Assembly: GCA_947446605.1 (NCBI GenBank)
Contig: CANFHJ010000016.1
Span: 1-35,503, forward strand
Source of the DNA: Bacteroidota bacterium
Lineage (GTDB): Bacteria > Bacteroidota > Bacteroidia > UKL13-3
DNA: 35,503 nucleotides
Direction: 5' to 3'
Part shown: positions 25,435-34,400 of the stretch, piece by piece
How positions within the stretch are numbered: the stretch's first letter is position 1
Layout of the letters: every line of letters begins with the position of its first letter
Notes under the pieces: model-generated
Databases searched by the model: none
Told to the model about the DNA's origin: nothing
The model's input: only the letters and a program-made list of their open reading frames with translations
Made by a program: the position numbers and the translations under genes

Positions 25435-25779
25435 TTATTGCATTCCCCTTATCAACGCAAACAACATTTTAGAAAGTTCTTCGGCATGCAAATAGAATTC
25501 TTGGTACGTGGGTTTTTCGAGGCTGTTTAAAGTTTGCAGTAAGTCTAAAATAGCTACAGTTTCAAAAACTGAACCCCGCGCTATAACATAGAAATTGCGC
25601 TTATCTGGCTTTGTAAATCTGCCAGACCCCTCCGCAATATTGAGCACAATGCTCATGGATGCGCGCTTTAGCTGGTCTCTTTCGGAAGAACTTAGTGTTG
25701 TTTGTTCAAGATAAGATGCAATTTTTAAATGGAATAGTTTTGCCTTTTGGTAAACTTCCAACTTTTCAAAATCAAACAT
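25435..25779 (-). CDS. Four-helix-bundle protein (S23/TIGR02436 type)
   Basis: A 114-residue protein of the family first found in intervening sequences of 23S rRNA genes and common as a stand-alone gene in Bacteroidota. The marks are FEKLEVYQKAKLFHLKIASY near the start, the central DQLKRASMSIVLNIAEGSGR, then RNFYVIARGSVFET and a last amphipathic helix. The DGR accessory protein Avd belongs to the same fold, but no reverse transcriptase or variable repeat is present here. The molecular role of the stand-alone copies is unknown. The gene is followed on its upstream side by about 600 bases of hairpins and 137-base repeats that end at the tmRNA gene. Confidence 0.9.
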   Translation of the reverse strand: MFDFEKLEVYQKAKLFHLKIASYLEQTTLSSSERDQLKRASMSIVLNIAEGSGRFTKPDKRNFYVIARGSVFETVAILDLLQTLNSLEKPTYQEFYLHAEELSKMLFALIRGMQ

Positions 25780-25830
25780 TAATTAAAAGAATTTAAAGCA
25801 AGAGATCCCTTTGATTCTTGCCAACTACTC

Positions 25831-25932
25831 AGAATTTAAGAATGGTTTATTCTAAAATTCTCATCAGTCTTAAAATAAGACCGCTTAATCAGTTTGAGTT
25901 GGAGTGTGTTTTGAGAATTTCTTTTTCTCAAA
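25831..25932. other. Cluster of three hairpins upstream of the four-helix-bundle gene
   Basis: The first hairpin, 25831-25861, pairs AGAATTTAAGAAT with ATTCTAAAATTCT around a 5-base loop with one A/A mismatch. The second, 25867-25881, has arms GTCTTA and TAAGAC with an AAA loop. The third, 25910-25932, has arms TTTGAGAA and TTCTCAAA with a 7-base loop. They lie 50-150 bases upstream of the minus-strand gene start at 25779. Roles as leader-RNA structure or decayed repeat units are both possible. Confidence 0.5.
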
Positions 25933-26425
25933 TAATTAACTCAATTCTGAATCCTCCATTAACTAGAAACCTTTTAGTTTGAGTTGGAGTATTCGTCTTT
26001 CGCTGTTGCTCAAGATAATTATTCTATAATGATTCCAATTATTATTAATAAAACAAAATCACACAAACAAGAAACTTTTTAGTTTGAGTTTGTGTGTGAG
26101 TTTTGAGGGACAAAATCAGTTTGAAGTATTCGTCTTTCGCTGTTGCTCAAGATAATTATACTAAACTGATTCTAATTATTTTTAATAAAACAAAATCTTA
26201 CAAACTAGAAACCTTTTAGTTTGAGTTTGAGTGTGAGTTTTGAGGGACAAAATCAGTTTGGAGTATTCGTCTTTCGCTGTTGCTCAAGATAATTATGCTT
26301 AACTGATTCCAATTATTATTAATAAAACAAAATCACACAAACAAGAAACTTTTTAGTTTGAGTTTGTGTGTGAGTTTTGAGGGACAAAATCAGTTTGGAG
26401 TATTCGTCTTTCGCTGTTGCTCAAG
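25887..26425 (+). repeat. Tandem array of 137-bp palindromic repeats
   Basis: Units beginning GTATTCGTCTTTCGCTGTTG start at 25989, 26126, 26263 and 26400, exactly 137 bases apart. The first three are full length and the fourth stops after 26 bases. Degenerate half units precede the array (25887-25910 and 25961-25988). The first 26 bases of the unit are identical in all four copies and the next 8 in three. Each copy of this core is flanked by AATCAGTTT on one side and a version of AACTGATT on the other, so it can form the loop of a hairpin. A second hairpin (CACACAAAC with GTTTGTGTG) lies in the middle of units 1 and 3. No open frame runs through the array. The function is unknown. Confidence 0.85.
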
Positions 26426-26449
26426 ACTCACACTCCAAACTGATTTTGT
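26384..26449. repeat. Perfect 18-bp inverted repeat ending at the tmRNA 3' end
   Basis: ACAAAATCAGTTTGGAGT (26384-26401) is repeated as its exact reverse complement at 26432-26449, with a 30-base loop that contains the invariant repeat core. The last base of the right arm is the last base of the tmRNA. The structure could stop or process the ssrA transcript, although no T run follows. Confidence 0.8.
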
Positions 26450-26812
26450 GGAGCTGCAGGGATTCGAACCCTGGTCCGGAAGTGCAATAAACGTGCTTTC
26501 TACGGGTTTAGCGCGACATTGTATTCGGGTATAACAGCTTGCCTCGCTTAGCAATTATACCTATATCCACTGAATACGTTTATAAGCCCGTGGCTTACCT
26601 ACAAACGCCCCTATCAAATGACGGTTCTAATGGATATGCGATAAGAGATACACATCCGAACCGAAGGCATCGCGTAATCGTCCTGATTAGGCAGCCATTG
26701 CGAATTGAGTTTCGCCAACTATAGTTTTGGAAATTGAGATTATAGTGCCAACTGTCCAATGCACTACCTGCTTACACGTCAACCAATCACCCCGTCAATA
26801 CCGGTCAGCCCC
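26449..26812 (-). ncRNA. ssrA: tmRNA (ssrA)
   Basis: Read on the minus strand, the RNA begins GGGGCTGACCGGTATTGACG and ends GGTTCGAATCCCTGCAGCTCCA. The 5' GGGGCUG pairs with the 3' CAGCUCC as the acceptor stem, and the T arm GGTTCGAATCC is intact. The CCA end is not encoded (CAA follows the discriminator A). The tag reading frame is 26716 down to 26687 and encodes GETQFAMAA followed by TAA. This is close to the Bacteroidota tags I know, such as GETNYALAA and forms ending AMAA. The RNA rescues stalled ribosomes with SmpB and marks the products for proteolysis. Its length of about 364 bases is normal. The 3' end is joined to a repeat array, and ssrA genes are frequent integration targets. Confidence 0.97.
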
Positions 26813-26831
26813 AGAAATAAAGAACACAGTG

Positions 26832-26839
26832 CAAAGATA
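26832..26839 (-). promoter_or_regulatory. ssrA: Candidate -7 box of the tmRNA promoter
   Basis: On the minus strand this is TATCTTTG, a perfect TAnnTTTG match 19 bases before the mature 5' end of the tmRNA. That leaves a short leader for RNase P to remove. A -33 TTTG is not evident. Confidence 0.6.
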
Positions 26840-26879
26840 AGTGATTCTTTGCTTTGTTTTTAAATTATTCAACAAATAG

Positions 26880-29800
26880 CTACTCCAACTTCACAAATTT
26901 TAATACTTGATTGAGCTGTGGTAAATGAATAAGGTGCAGGTAATATATACCCGATTTTAAATTAGAAATAGCTAATTGTGTGTTTTGTGAATTGCTGCTG
27001 CCTTTGCTTTGTAGCTGGCCATTGTTATCCCAAATTTCATATTTGAATTCCAGTGCTTGCTTGCAATTGATTGTTAATAGATCCTTTGCAGGCTGTGGCA
27101 TTAGAGTAATTTGAATTTCCTCCTCTTCCTTTTCAATGGTTCTACATACAGAATAATCAAAAGAGGCATCCATGTCTATTTCTTTAATTCTATAATAAAC
27201 CGTTTGCACATTTAAGGCAGCATAATTTTTATCTGTTATGGTATAATATTTTAAATTAGTACTATTCCCCGCTGCTTTTAAGCGTGCTATTTTTTCAAAT
27301 TCAATGCCATCAGTACTTCTTTCAACTTCAAAATACGCGCTGTTTGTTTCACTACTTGTTGTCCAGTTTAAGACAACCTGATTTTTAATTTTTGTAGCAC
27401 TAAATTCTAAAAATTTAACCGGTAAAACTATCACATCTGCACCAATGGCAAAACCGCCAAATCCACTGTTAAATATGGCGTAGATAGACGAGTCGTTACT
27501 GCTGTATGGGGCTGTGTTTCGGTTTGTTCCATATTGGCCATTTGCTAAAGTGCCGGTGCTAATTGCTGCAGGCGTTTTAATGATGTTGGCATTGCTAAAA
27601 TTATTTCCTGTTGCCAATTTCCATGCATTTATTTCTGCTTGTGAATAAAACAATCTAATGGCAATTTGGCCACTGGTATTATTGTTACTTGTGATCAGCC
27701 TAAATGTTTTTCGTGCTATTTTTTTATTGGCACTTGTATTACTTGCATAATTACTGGTTCCAATACCCGCACTGTCTATACTCAAAGTGCAGAGGCCATA
27801 ATTAAAGCCACTGAGGTTGCTGCTAATGGCCATTATATTGCCAGCTGGCGAGTAAAATGTATCGGTCTCAAAAGGCCCTATTGTATTGTTGCGGACACTT
27901 AAATTGGTTTCTACAGGCACCCAACCATTATAGGTAGAATCTATAGCTAATAAATTGGAATTTCCTGCTAAATCTGTAAAGGAATTGGCATTAATTTGAA
28001 CCCATACTTTTCCATAAACACTGGGTGTAACCGTACATGAAAATTCAAATGGGCCTGTTTGCATAAATTTACTCGCACTTCCATTTGTAAGCACAATATC
28101 ATTACTGTCGAAACCAATTAAGGATTTATTACTGGTAAATGTTGCAATAAAATTTCCATTTACCTGTGGCTTCGGAATGCCAATGTTTATTAGGGGTATA
28201 AGTGTGTCAATAAAAATAGCATAGTCTTCACTTTCGCCATAAGACAATACACCACAAGATGCTGCCGTTGCTGTTGAAAAATTTGTGACCACGCGCATTC
28301 TTAAAAATTGTTGTGGGAGGGGAGGAGTACTTAATATGCTTACACTAATAGGTCTTTTACCTGTGCCTGCAGCTTGGCTCGCTACTAATTCATTGGCATC
28401 TGTAAATACACCATTGTTGTTGTAGTCTATATAAATTTTTTGATTTTCTGGGTTGGTGGTGCCCGTTGTAATGTAGGCTGTGTAGGTGGTTCCAGCCTTT
28501 ACAAAAGTGCTTTTGTTACAGGTGTAATCTGTGTTACTGGCAACGCCAATGCCGGAACTGTTGAGTAAGGTGTTAAATTCAAATTGCTGTATTCCCATGC
28601 CATAGCCACTCAAATTGGTGGTGGTGGTTAGGCAGGGACTTGCCGTGTTGGGGGCGTAATTAAAATAGATGTTTTTTGTGTTCGAACCAAAATTATTGCT
28701 TGCTATTAATGAAATGGTATAAGCACCGGGTATACTAAAAATAATTTCTGCTCGGGTATTGCTTGAATCCGTTCCATTAATAAATTGCCATCCCGTTTGA
28801 GGTGTAATTCTCCAAATAGTTTTATTGGGTGAATTGGCGCAATTTGAGTTTAAAATATAGGTGTTGGCGCAGGTTTGATTGCTGTTTGCCTGCATGCTAA
28901 AGTCTACAATTGGCGCCTTGTTTGCCGTGCTATACAAATTGCTGATCCAAATTCCTCTGCCGTAAGTTGAAATAAACAACCTGCTTTTTTCTGTGCCATT
29001 ACACATAATTTCCATGTCGGAAATTCTTGCAACCACAGGTAATCCTTGTGAAAAAGATACCCAATTGACCAAACTAGAATTTCTATAATACACTGCAAAT
29101 GGCGTACACAAATACATGCTCGAATCATTAGCATTTTGATCCAATTCAAATTTAATAAATGTACTTGCTGGTAGGTTCTTAGAAATGTTGAACCAAGTAA
29201 GTCCTTTGTTGTTTGATTTATATAACCTGTTTAAGCTGCTTACTGCATATAAAGTATTGGAATCATTGTCGGCTGTTTCTATTTGCTTTATTACTTCGCC
29301 CGAACCAAATGGAAAACTTGTTATTTGTGTGAAGCTTGGAATTGGATCGTTGATATTTATAGATTTATAAAATAGCTGCGGAGAGAAGGCCACATAATAG
29401 GTGCCTGAACTTGCTTTGGCATAGGCATGGCATTTGGTTCCAGTGGGCACTGTGCCTGCTATTGCGCTTATGGTGGTCCAAGTTACTGCTGTAGAGGGAA
29501 CTACTCTTAGGTTAGTGCTAATGCGTACGTTGGTATCAATTTCAAACAATACATTGCTGTTGTTTGGGTGTGCTAAATACACTCCTCCATGGCCATTGAT
29601 ACTTGCCGAATTATTGAGTACAATATTTCTTCTTACGCCTCCGTGTTCATAAACCAAACTACTGTCAAATTTGTCGAACTCAAAATCGCCACTCCAATCG
29701 CCACCACCAATGGTTGAAAAAGTTTTGTTGATGCCAATGTCTTTTCCATTGTCTTGCAATCCTCCAATAATATAATCATTGTATAGTCCGCTTGCGCCCA

Positions 29801-30941
29801 TTTTGTAAAATTCAGATGCACTTAAACCATCCTCCAGGGTGGTCCAGGTAGCACCTGCATTGCTGCTGCGGTCTAGGCCACCATCATGACAGATATATAA
29901 TTTATTTTTATTGTAAGGTGAAAAAAGAAAATTGTGTTTGTCGGCATGTACGCCGTATCCCCAATGTGACAATAAAGAATAACTTGCTCCTGCATTTGTA
30001 GATTTCCATAAATTAATAGCACCCATATAGAGGATGTTTGCATCTAAGGGGTCAACAATGAGGGCCATGTTGTATGCGCCTTGTCCATCCATTGAAGTGC
30101 CATTATTTGAATAGCCCATAATGTTAGGGGTGTCGGCTTGTAAGGTAAATGTGCCGCCATTATTGGTAGATTTATAAATACCACCGAAGGGGCTAGTAGC
30201 ACCGCTTTTCCAAACCAAACAATAAATGCGGGAGGTGTCGCTTGGGCAAACCGCAATTTTTATTCCAGCACTGGTAATGGCTGGGTTAATGTTTGTACTA
30301 ATCCAAGTTTCACCATTGTTGAAAGAGCTGTAAAAATTTGTAGTACTTGCCGCATACAGAATTGTGGTACTTTGAGGTTTGTAACAAAGGCTGCGGTAAC
30401 TAACATTTACAGTTGTTTTCTTTGTCCAAGTAGCACCTGCATTGATGCTTTTATAAATACCATTTTTACAGGCGGCAATAATGGTGTTGGTATCGTTTGG
30501 TGTAAAATACATTTCGCTCACCAAAATGCTACCCATGCCGCTATTGCTGACAAACCAAGTGGCTCCTGCATCAGTTGATTTATAAACGCCTAAACCATTG
30601 CCATCATAATTGGCATCGCCAGTACCTAAATACATGGTATTGGGATTAATTGGATTTATAAGCAAGGAGGCGCAAGTTGTTTGAGGTAAATTATCGCTCA
30701 AAGGTTTCCAGGTGGCACCCTCATTACTCGTTTTAAATATGCCGCCAGAAGCGGTAACTGCAAATAAAATATTGCTGTCGTTTGGATGGTATACCAATTG
30801 TGAAACACGCCCCATTCCTGTGGTTTGCACACTTGGGTTCAATGGAAATTTAACAGGACCTAATTGCGTGAAGGTGGCCAAAGTTTGTGCTTCAGAAAAT
30901 AGAAATACAATGCTAAATAGGTATGTGAAAATTAGCCTCAT
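26880..30941 (-). CDS. Large T9SS-secreted BNR/sortilin-repeat protein with PKD and GEVED domains
   Basis: A 1353-residue surface or secreted protein. It has a signal peptide (1-18, ending SEA). About 35-670 is a beta-propeller-like region with many BNR-type repeats (GGIFKTSNEGATW, GVYKSTDAGATW, GIYKSINAGATW, GIYKSTNNGGTF). A PKD-like domain follows (APIVDFSMQA to about 765), then a GEVED domain (about 785-912: IYIDYNNNGVFTDANE, GESEDYAIFID). After that come an Ig-like domain (about 917-1005), a fibronectin-like segment (NWTTSSETNSAYFEVERSTD, about 1180-1265) and a type A sorting domain (about 1278-1353). Such proteins are exported by the type IX system and attached to the surface. The substrate is unknown. 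Its ATG overlaps the stop of the upstream lipoprotein gene by four bases (ATGA), a classic coupling. Confidence 0.9.
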   Translation of the reverse strand: MRLIFTYLFSIVFLFSEAQTLATFTQLGPVKFPLNPSVQTTGMGRVSQLVYHPNDSNILFAVTASGGIFKTSNEGATWKPLSDNLPQTTCASLLINPINPNTMYLGTGDANYDGNGLGVYKSTDAGATWFVSNSGMGSILVSEMYFTPNDTNTIIAACKNGIYKSINAGATWTKKTTVNVSYRSLCYKPQSTTILYAASTTNFYSSFNNGETWISTNINPAITSAGIKIAVCPSDTSRIYCLVWKSGATSPFGGIYKSTNNGGTFTLQADTPNIMGYSNNGTSMDGQGAYNMALIVDPLDANILYMGAINLWKSTNAGASYSLLSHWGYGVHADKHNFLFSPYNKNKLYICHDGGLDRSSNAGATWTTLEDGLSASEFYKMGASGLYNDYIIGGLQDNGKDIGINKTFSTIGGGDWSGDFEFDKFDSSLVYEHGGVRRNIVLNNSASINGHGGVYLAHPNNSNVLFEIDTNVRISTNLRVVPSTAVTWTTISAIAGTVPTGTKCHAYAKASSGTYYVAFSPQLFYKSININDPIPSFTQITSFPFGSGEVIKQIETADNDSNTLYAVSSLNRLYKSNNKGLTWFNISKNLPASTFIKFELDQNANDSSMYLCTPFAVYYRNSSLVNWVSFSQGLPVVARISDMEIMCNGTEKSRLFISTYGRGIWISNLYSTANKAPIVDFSMQANSNQTCANTYILNSNCANSPNKTIWRITPQTGWQFINGTDSSNTRAEIIFSIPGAYTISLIASNNFGSNTKNIYFNYAPNTASPCLTTTTNLSGYGMGIQQFEFNTLLNSSGIGVASNTDYTCNKSTFVKAGTTYTAYITTGTTNPENQKIYIDYNNNGVFTDANELVASQAAGTGKRPISVSILSTPPLPQQFLRMRVVTNFSTATAASCGVLSYGESEDYAIFIDTLIPLINIGIPKPQVNGNFIATFTSNKSLIGFDSNDIVLTNGSASKFMQTGPFEFSCTVTPSVYGKVWVQINANSFTDLAGNSNLLAIDSTYNGWVPVETNLSVRNNTIGPFETDTFYSPAGNIMAISSNLSGFNYGLCTLSIDSAGIGTSNYASNTSANKKIARKTFRLITSNNNTSGQIAIRLFYSQAEINAWKLATGNNFSNANIIKTPAAISTGTLANGQYGTNRNTAPYSSNDSSIYAIFNSGFGGFAIGADVIVLPVKFLEFSATKIKNQVVLNWTTSSETNSAYFEVERSTDGIEFEKIARLKAAGNSTNLKYYTITDKNYAALNVQTVYYRIKEIDMDASFDYSVCRTIEKEEEEIQITLMPQPAKDLLTINCKQALEFKYEIWDNNGQLQSKGSSNSQNTQLAISNLKSGIYYLHLIHLPQLNQVLKFVKLE

Positions 30942-31378
30942 TTTAAACCCCTTTCTTTTTGTGATTGCAACATAATTTCTTCTGGTGTTAAAACAGTGCC
31001 ATCTGCTTTAAGGAGGTCTTTGTTTCTAATTTGCCAATTGATAAATTGCTTGTATTCGTATACCAATTCTATCGATTTAGGCTTTGCTTTTTCTTTCGCT
31101 TGTTCCCTTTCTTTTTCACTTTCAAAAATGGCAATGCCTTCTCCATCTGCCTCAGTTGGTTTTTCTCTATTGGCCCAATAAGCATTAAATGCTGCTACTG
31201 CCGCATCATAATTTACCCCAGGTTTGTTCATTAAATCTATCCAATAAGGATAGTTTGCCAAACTGTCTGAACTTGCATTTTCCTTCTTAACAATGTTTGT
31301 TTTTGGCGCGCTTTTACAGGCAAGTAAACTGCACGTTAATACAATTATTGTTAGGGTAATTTTATTTGAGTTAGGCAT
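30938..31378 (-). CDS. Small lipoprotein coupled to the BNR-repeat protein
   Basis: A 146-residue protein counted from the ATG at 31378 (MPNSNKITLTIIVLTCSLLAC); the frame extends to 31423 but the extension is not signal-like. The lipobox is SLLAC. The mature part reads VNYDAAVAAFNAYWANREKP, then a charged helix (ESEKEREQAKEKAK), then YEYKQFINWQIRNKDLLKADGTVLTPEE. From memory, BNR-repeat T9SS proteins often carry a similar N-terminal segment (NFYEIQKAFNEYW, then GYKQFKRWE and a DG). Here that segment seems to be its own gene, joined to the BNR gene by an ATGA overlap and placed 29 bases after the PNGase F-related gene. Confidence 0.75.
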   Translation of the reverse strand: MPNSNKITLTIIVLTCSLLACKSAPKTNIVKKENASSDSLANYPYWIDLMNKPGVNYDAAVAAFNAYWANREKPTEADGEGIAIFESEKEREQAKEKAKPKSIELVYEYKQFINWQIRNKDLLKADGTVLTPEEIMLQSQKERGLK

Positions 31379-31407
31379 GTTGTTTTGGCAAAATATGTGT
31401 TGAAAAA

Positions 31408-34400
31408 TTACTGCAAAATCCAAGATTTTACCAACTTCTCGCCATTTTTCTCTATGCTAACAAAATACATTCCTGCGCCTAATCCTATGCTGTTAAAAAT
31501 AATCTTTTGGCCGCTTCGGGTATATGGAATTTCAATTTGCTTGCCCATTACATCATAGATTTTTATTTCGGCACCTTCCACATCTTTTCCTTCTAAAATA
31601 AAATTACCTTGATTGGGATTAGGATATAAATTAATAAGCGAACCAAAAGTTTTTTCTTCAGTAGACAACAACCAATCTGTTGTAAAACTGTAGCTCAATT
31701 TGCTTCCAAAATCTGTTTGCAAAGTTTTAACCACGGATCCTTTTGAATTCTTGAATCTTACATAACCAGAACCTTGTGCCGTATTGCCCCACCAGCTCAA
31801 ACCATCTTCGCCAGTATCTTCAATTACCAAACGGTAGCAACCACTCAAGGCATAATTATACGTATGTGATGTATTGGCTGCAGTAAAACTTTTTGAATCA
31901 ATGAGCTTGTCGTCGGCATCAAATAATTTATAGGAATTCTCAGTTGGGAAAACATTGGTCTTAAATTCCAATATGAAATTGCCAGGAATCACTTCTGGGC
32001 GGTTAAATGGCGAAATAAATTTGTTGTTATAAGCATAATCGTCGGCCACACCATTTACTTTGTTTATTTCAACTATAAACTGATTGTCTTTTGCTTGGAT
32101 GCCATTGCTCCATAAACTGTTTATTGGCAACTCAATTAAAACAGTATCCATATACAACAAGTTGCCATTCCAAGTATAGGTTTGCTTGCTGCCCGATTGG
32201 TTCAGCCAATAAGTAATTTCAATATTTTTAATGGCATTGGCACCACTGTTTTGTACCACAATTTTTGGTCGTGCACACATTGGATTGGATTTGCCATACA
32301 CCATTTTATCACTTGGTTGCAATACTTCTATAACGCGCGCATCATTGTTAAAATTGGCTGCCCCATAGGTTACCAATTGATGCACAGCATGGAAATTATA
32401 AGCCCCACCTGGTTTCTCAGGTAAAGAAGTATTGTAGTCTATATTCACGGTGCTGCCCGCTGCAAACAATCCTGTTAGTTTATTTTCTTTGAGCATAGAA
32501 CATTGTCCAGGGCACCAACCTTGGCGCTCATATATCCAAGTTCCTCCTTGCGGGAATAATGGATTGTCTACGCATTTTTGAACAATCCTCCAGGTAAAAT
32601 CGGTATCGCCACCATTGAGGTTAATCATGTGGTCTACCGGTCCACCGTTTTGTTCAAATTCTCCTTCAGAACCGTGTCCTGTTATTGATGAACGCAATTT
32701 AAAAGCCTTGCCGCTGGCCAATGTTGGCACATTTACTGCTGCAAACCTGCTTTGGTTATTGATGCTGCCAATAGAGGCTGCACCTGTTCTATTGGTACCT
32801 TGCCAAATTTGGTTAAACTCCAAAACATTGCGCGGTGGCGTTCCAACTACAAACCAAAATTCAATATCGTTTTGCTCTTGGTTTTGTCCGCCTAAGCTCA
32901 TCACAATTCTTTTAGGACCTTGCAACAAAGGTGCAAAATCACTTACATCGTAATACCACGTTTTACCATTCACGCCCATGTCAACATTAATGCCATAGGG
33001 TGTTACAAACGACATAATTTCATTGTAAAAAGGAAAACGTTTGTAATAAGGTAAATTCTGAATAGTAATTGTTCCTTCTGCAACGTTTATAAGGCTATCA
33101 ATAATTGGTAAACTATCGTAATCGGCATTGTATATTTTGCTAGAAGTGGCAGCATATAAATTATTAAAGCTAGAGTCTAATTTTGCTATATCATTGGTCA
33201 TTGGTGTAATACCGGCCTTTGATTGAATGCTGTATTTTTCAATATAATTGGTACTTCTTTTTACAGAATCACGCACACTTATATTTTGAATTGTACTGGT
33301 ATAATTGCCTCTGGTAAATTGAATGCTTGGTCTTACATCAAGTAGCATAAATCCTTTGCTGATTTTTGCACCTCTATCATAAGTCCAATTAATATTTGTA
33401 CCGGTAGATTGCTTAAATAATTTGTTTTCGTTTATGCTTTGTCCTGCACCTTCATTCATAGGGTAATAGGCCACTAAATTGGAATAGAGATCTGTTACAG
33501 CAAATGCAGAACGGTTCATTAATGTGCCCACTAAAGAATCTGGCATGGCTTTGTTATAAATGGCAAAGTCGTTTATTTTTCCTTTGTAATTATTTTGAAG
33601 GTTTTGGTCTTTGCCAATAAACATATTAAGCATGTTCATGGCTTTAGTTTTGCCTGTTCCAGAAAGCCATAAATTCCCATTTACAAAAATTTTCATTACG
33701 CCTGTTGTAGCATTTTTTGTAAATACCCAATGGTTCCATTGGCCGCCCTGCTCGGCGCTTGTGGCCGCTTTGTTGATACGGTCGTAGCCACCTGCAGCAA
33801 AGCCACAATCAAAATAAACACTGTTGTTGCTATAAGGTAAATGGATATTTAATTGGCGGTTGTTTAAATTGTTATCAGTGCTGTAAAGTATAGACGTATT
33901 GGCCGGCATTTGATTGGCATTTCCAAAGGCCCAAAAAGCAAGGGTTATTTCGTTTTTTATGCTCGAGAAATTGCTAGTATCTAAATTAAAATGACCATTG
34001 TTACTTAAATCTGCCGCATAGATATTAGTGGCTGTAAGTCCCATTGATATTCCACTTGCAGCACCCACAACAGAAAGTGCGGTATCATTTGGAACACTAT
34101 TGGTAAAAGAAAATTCAAGTAAAATATTTTTTAATCCGTTCCAAGTAAATGGCGTTTTAAATAAAATTCTGTTGTTGCCATTTGCAAAAATGAAATCGCT
34201 GTTAAACACTTCTGTGAAACCAGTTAATTCTGCCACGCCACTGCTGGTATTGCTAGAATCTGTATGTTTCATGCGCACTTTTAAGAAGCCCGCTTTGCCA
34301 CCTAAATTGGCAATGTTTAAAACAATGCTTTGGATCGAACCGGCGCTTAAGCCTGCATCCACAAGTTCTGAGGCCAAATAGATAAATTGAGATTTGCCTG

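Noticed and set aside
25435-25779. Diversity-generating retroelement accessory protein (Avd)
   Set aside because: The fold family is the same, but there is no reverse transcriptase, template repeat or variable repeat in the window. The protein fits the general S23-type family.
25989-26425. CRISPR array
   Set aside because: The regular 137-base period comes from long tandem units that are similar throughout, not short repeats with unique spacers, and no cas genes are nearby.
26539-26724. A 61-codon plus-strand reading frame
   Set aside because: It is the antisense of the tmRNA gene.
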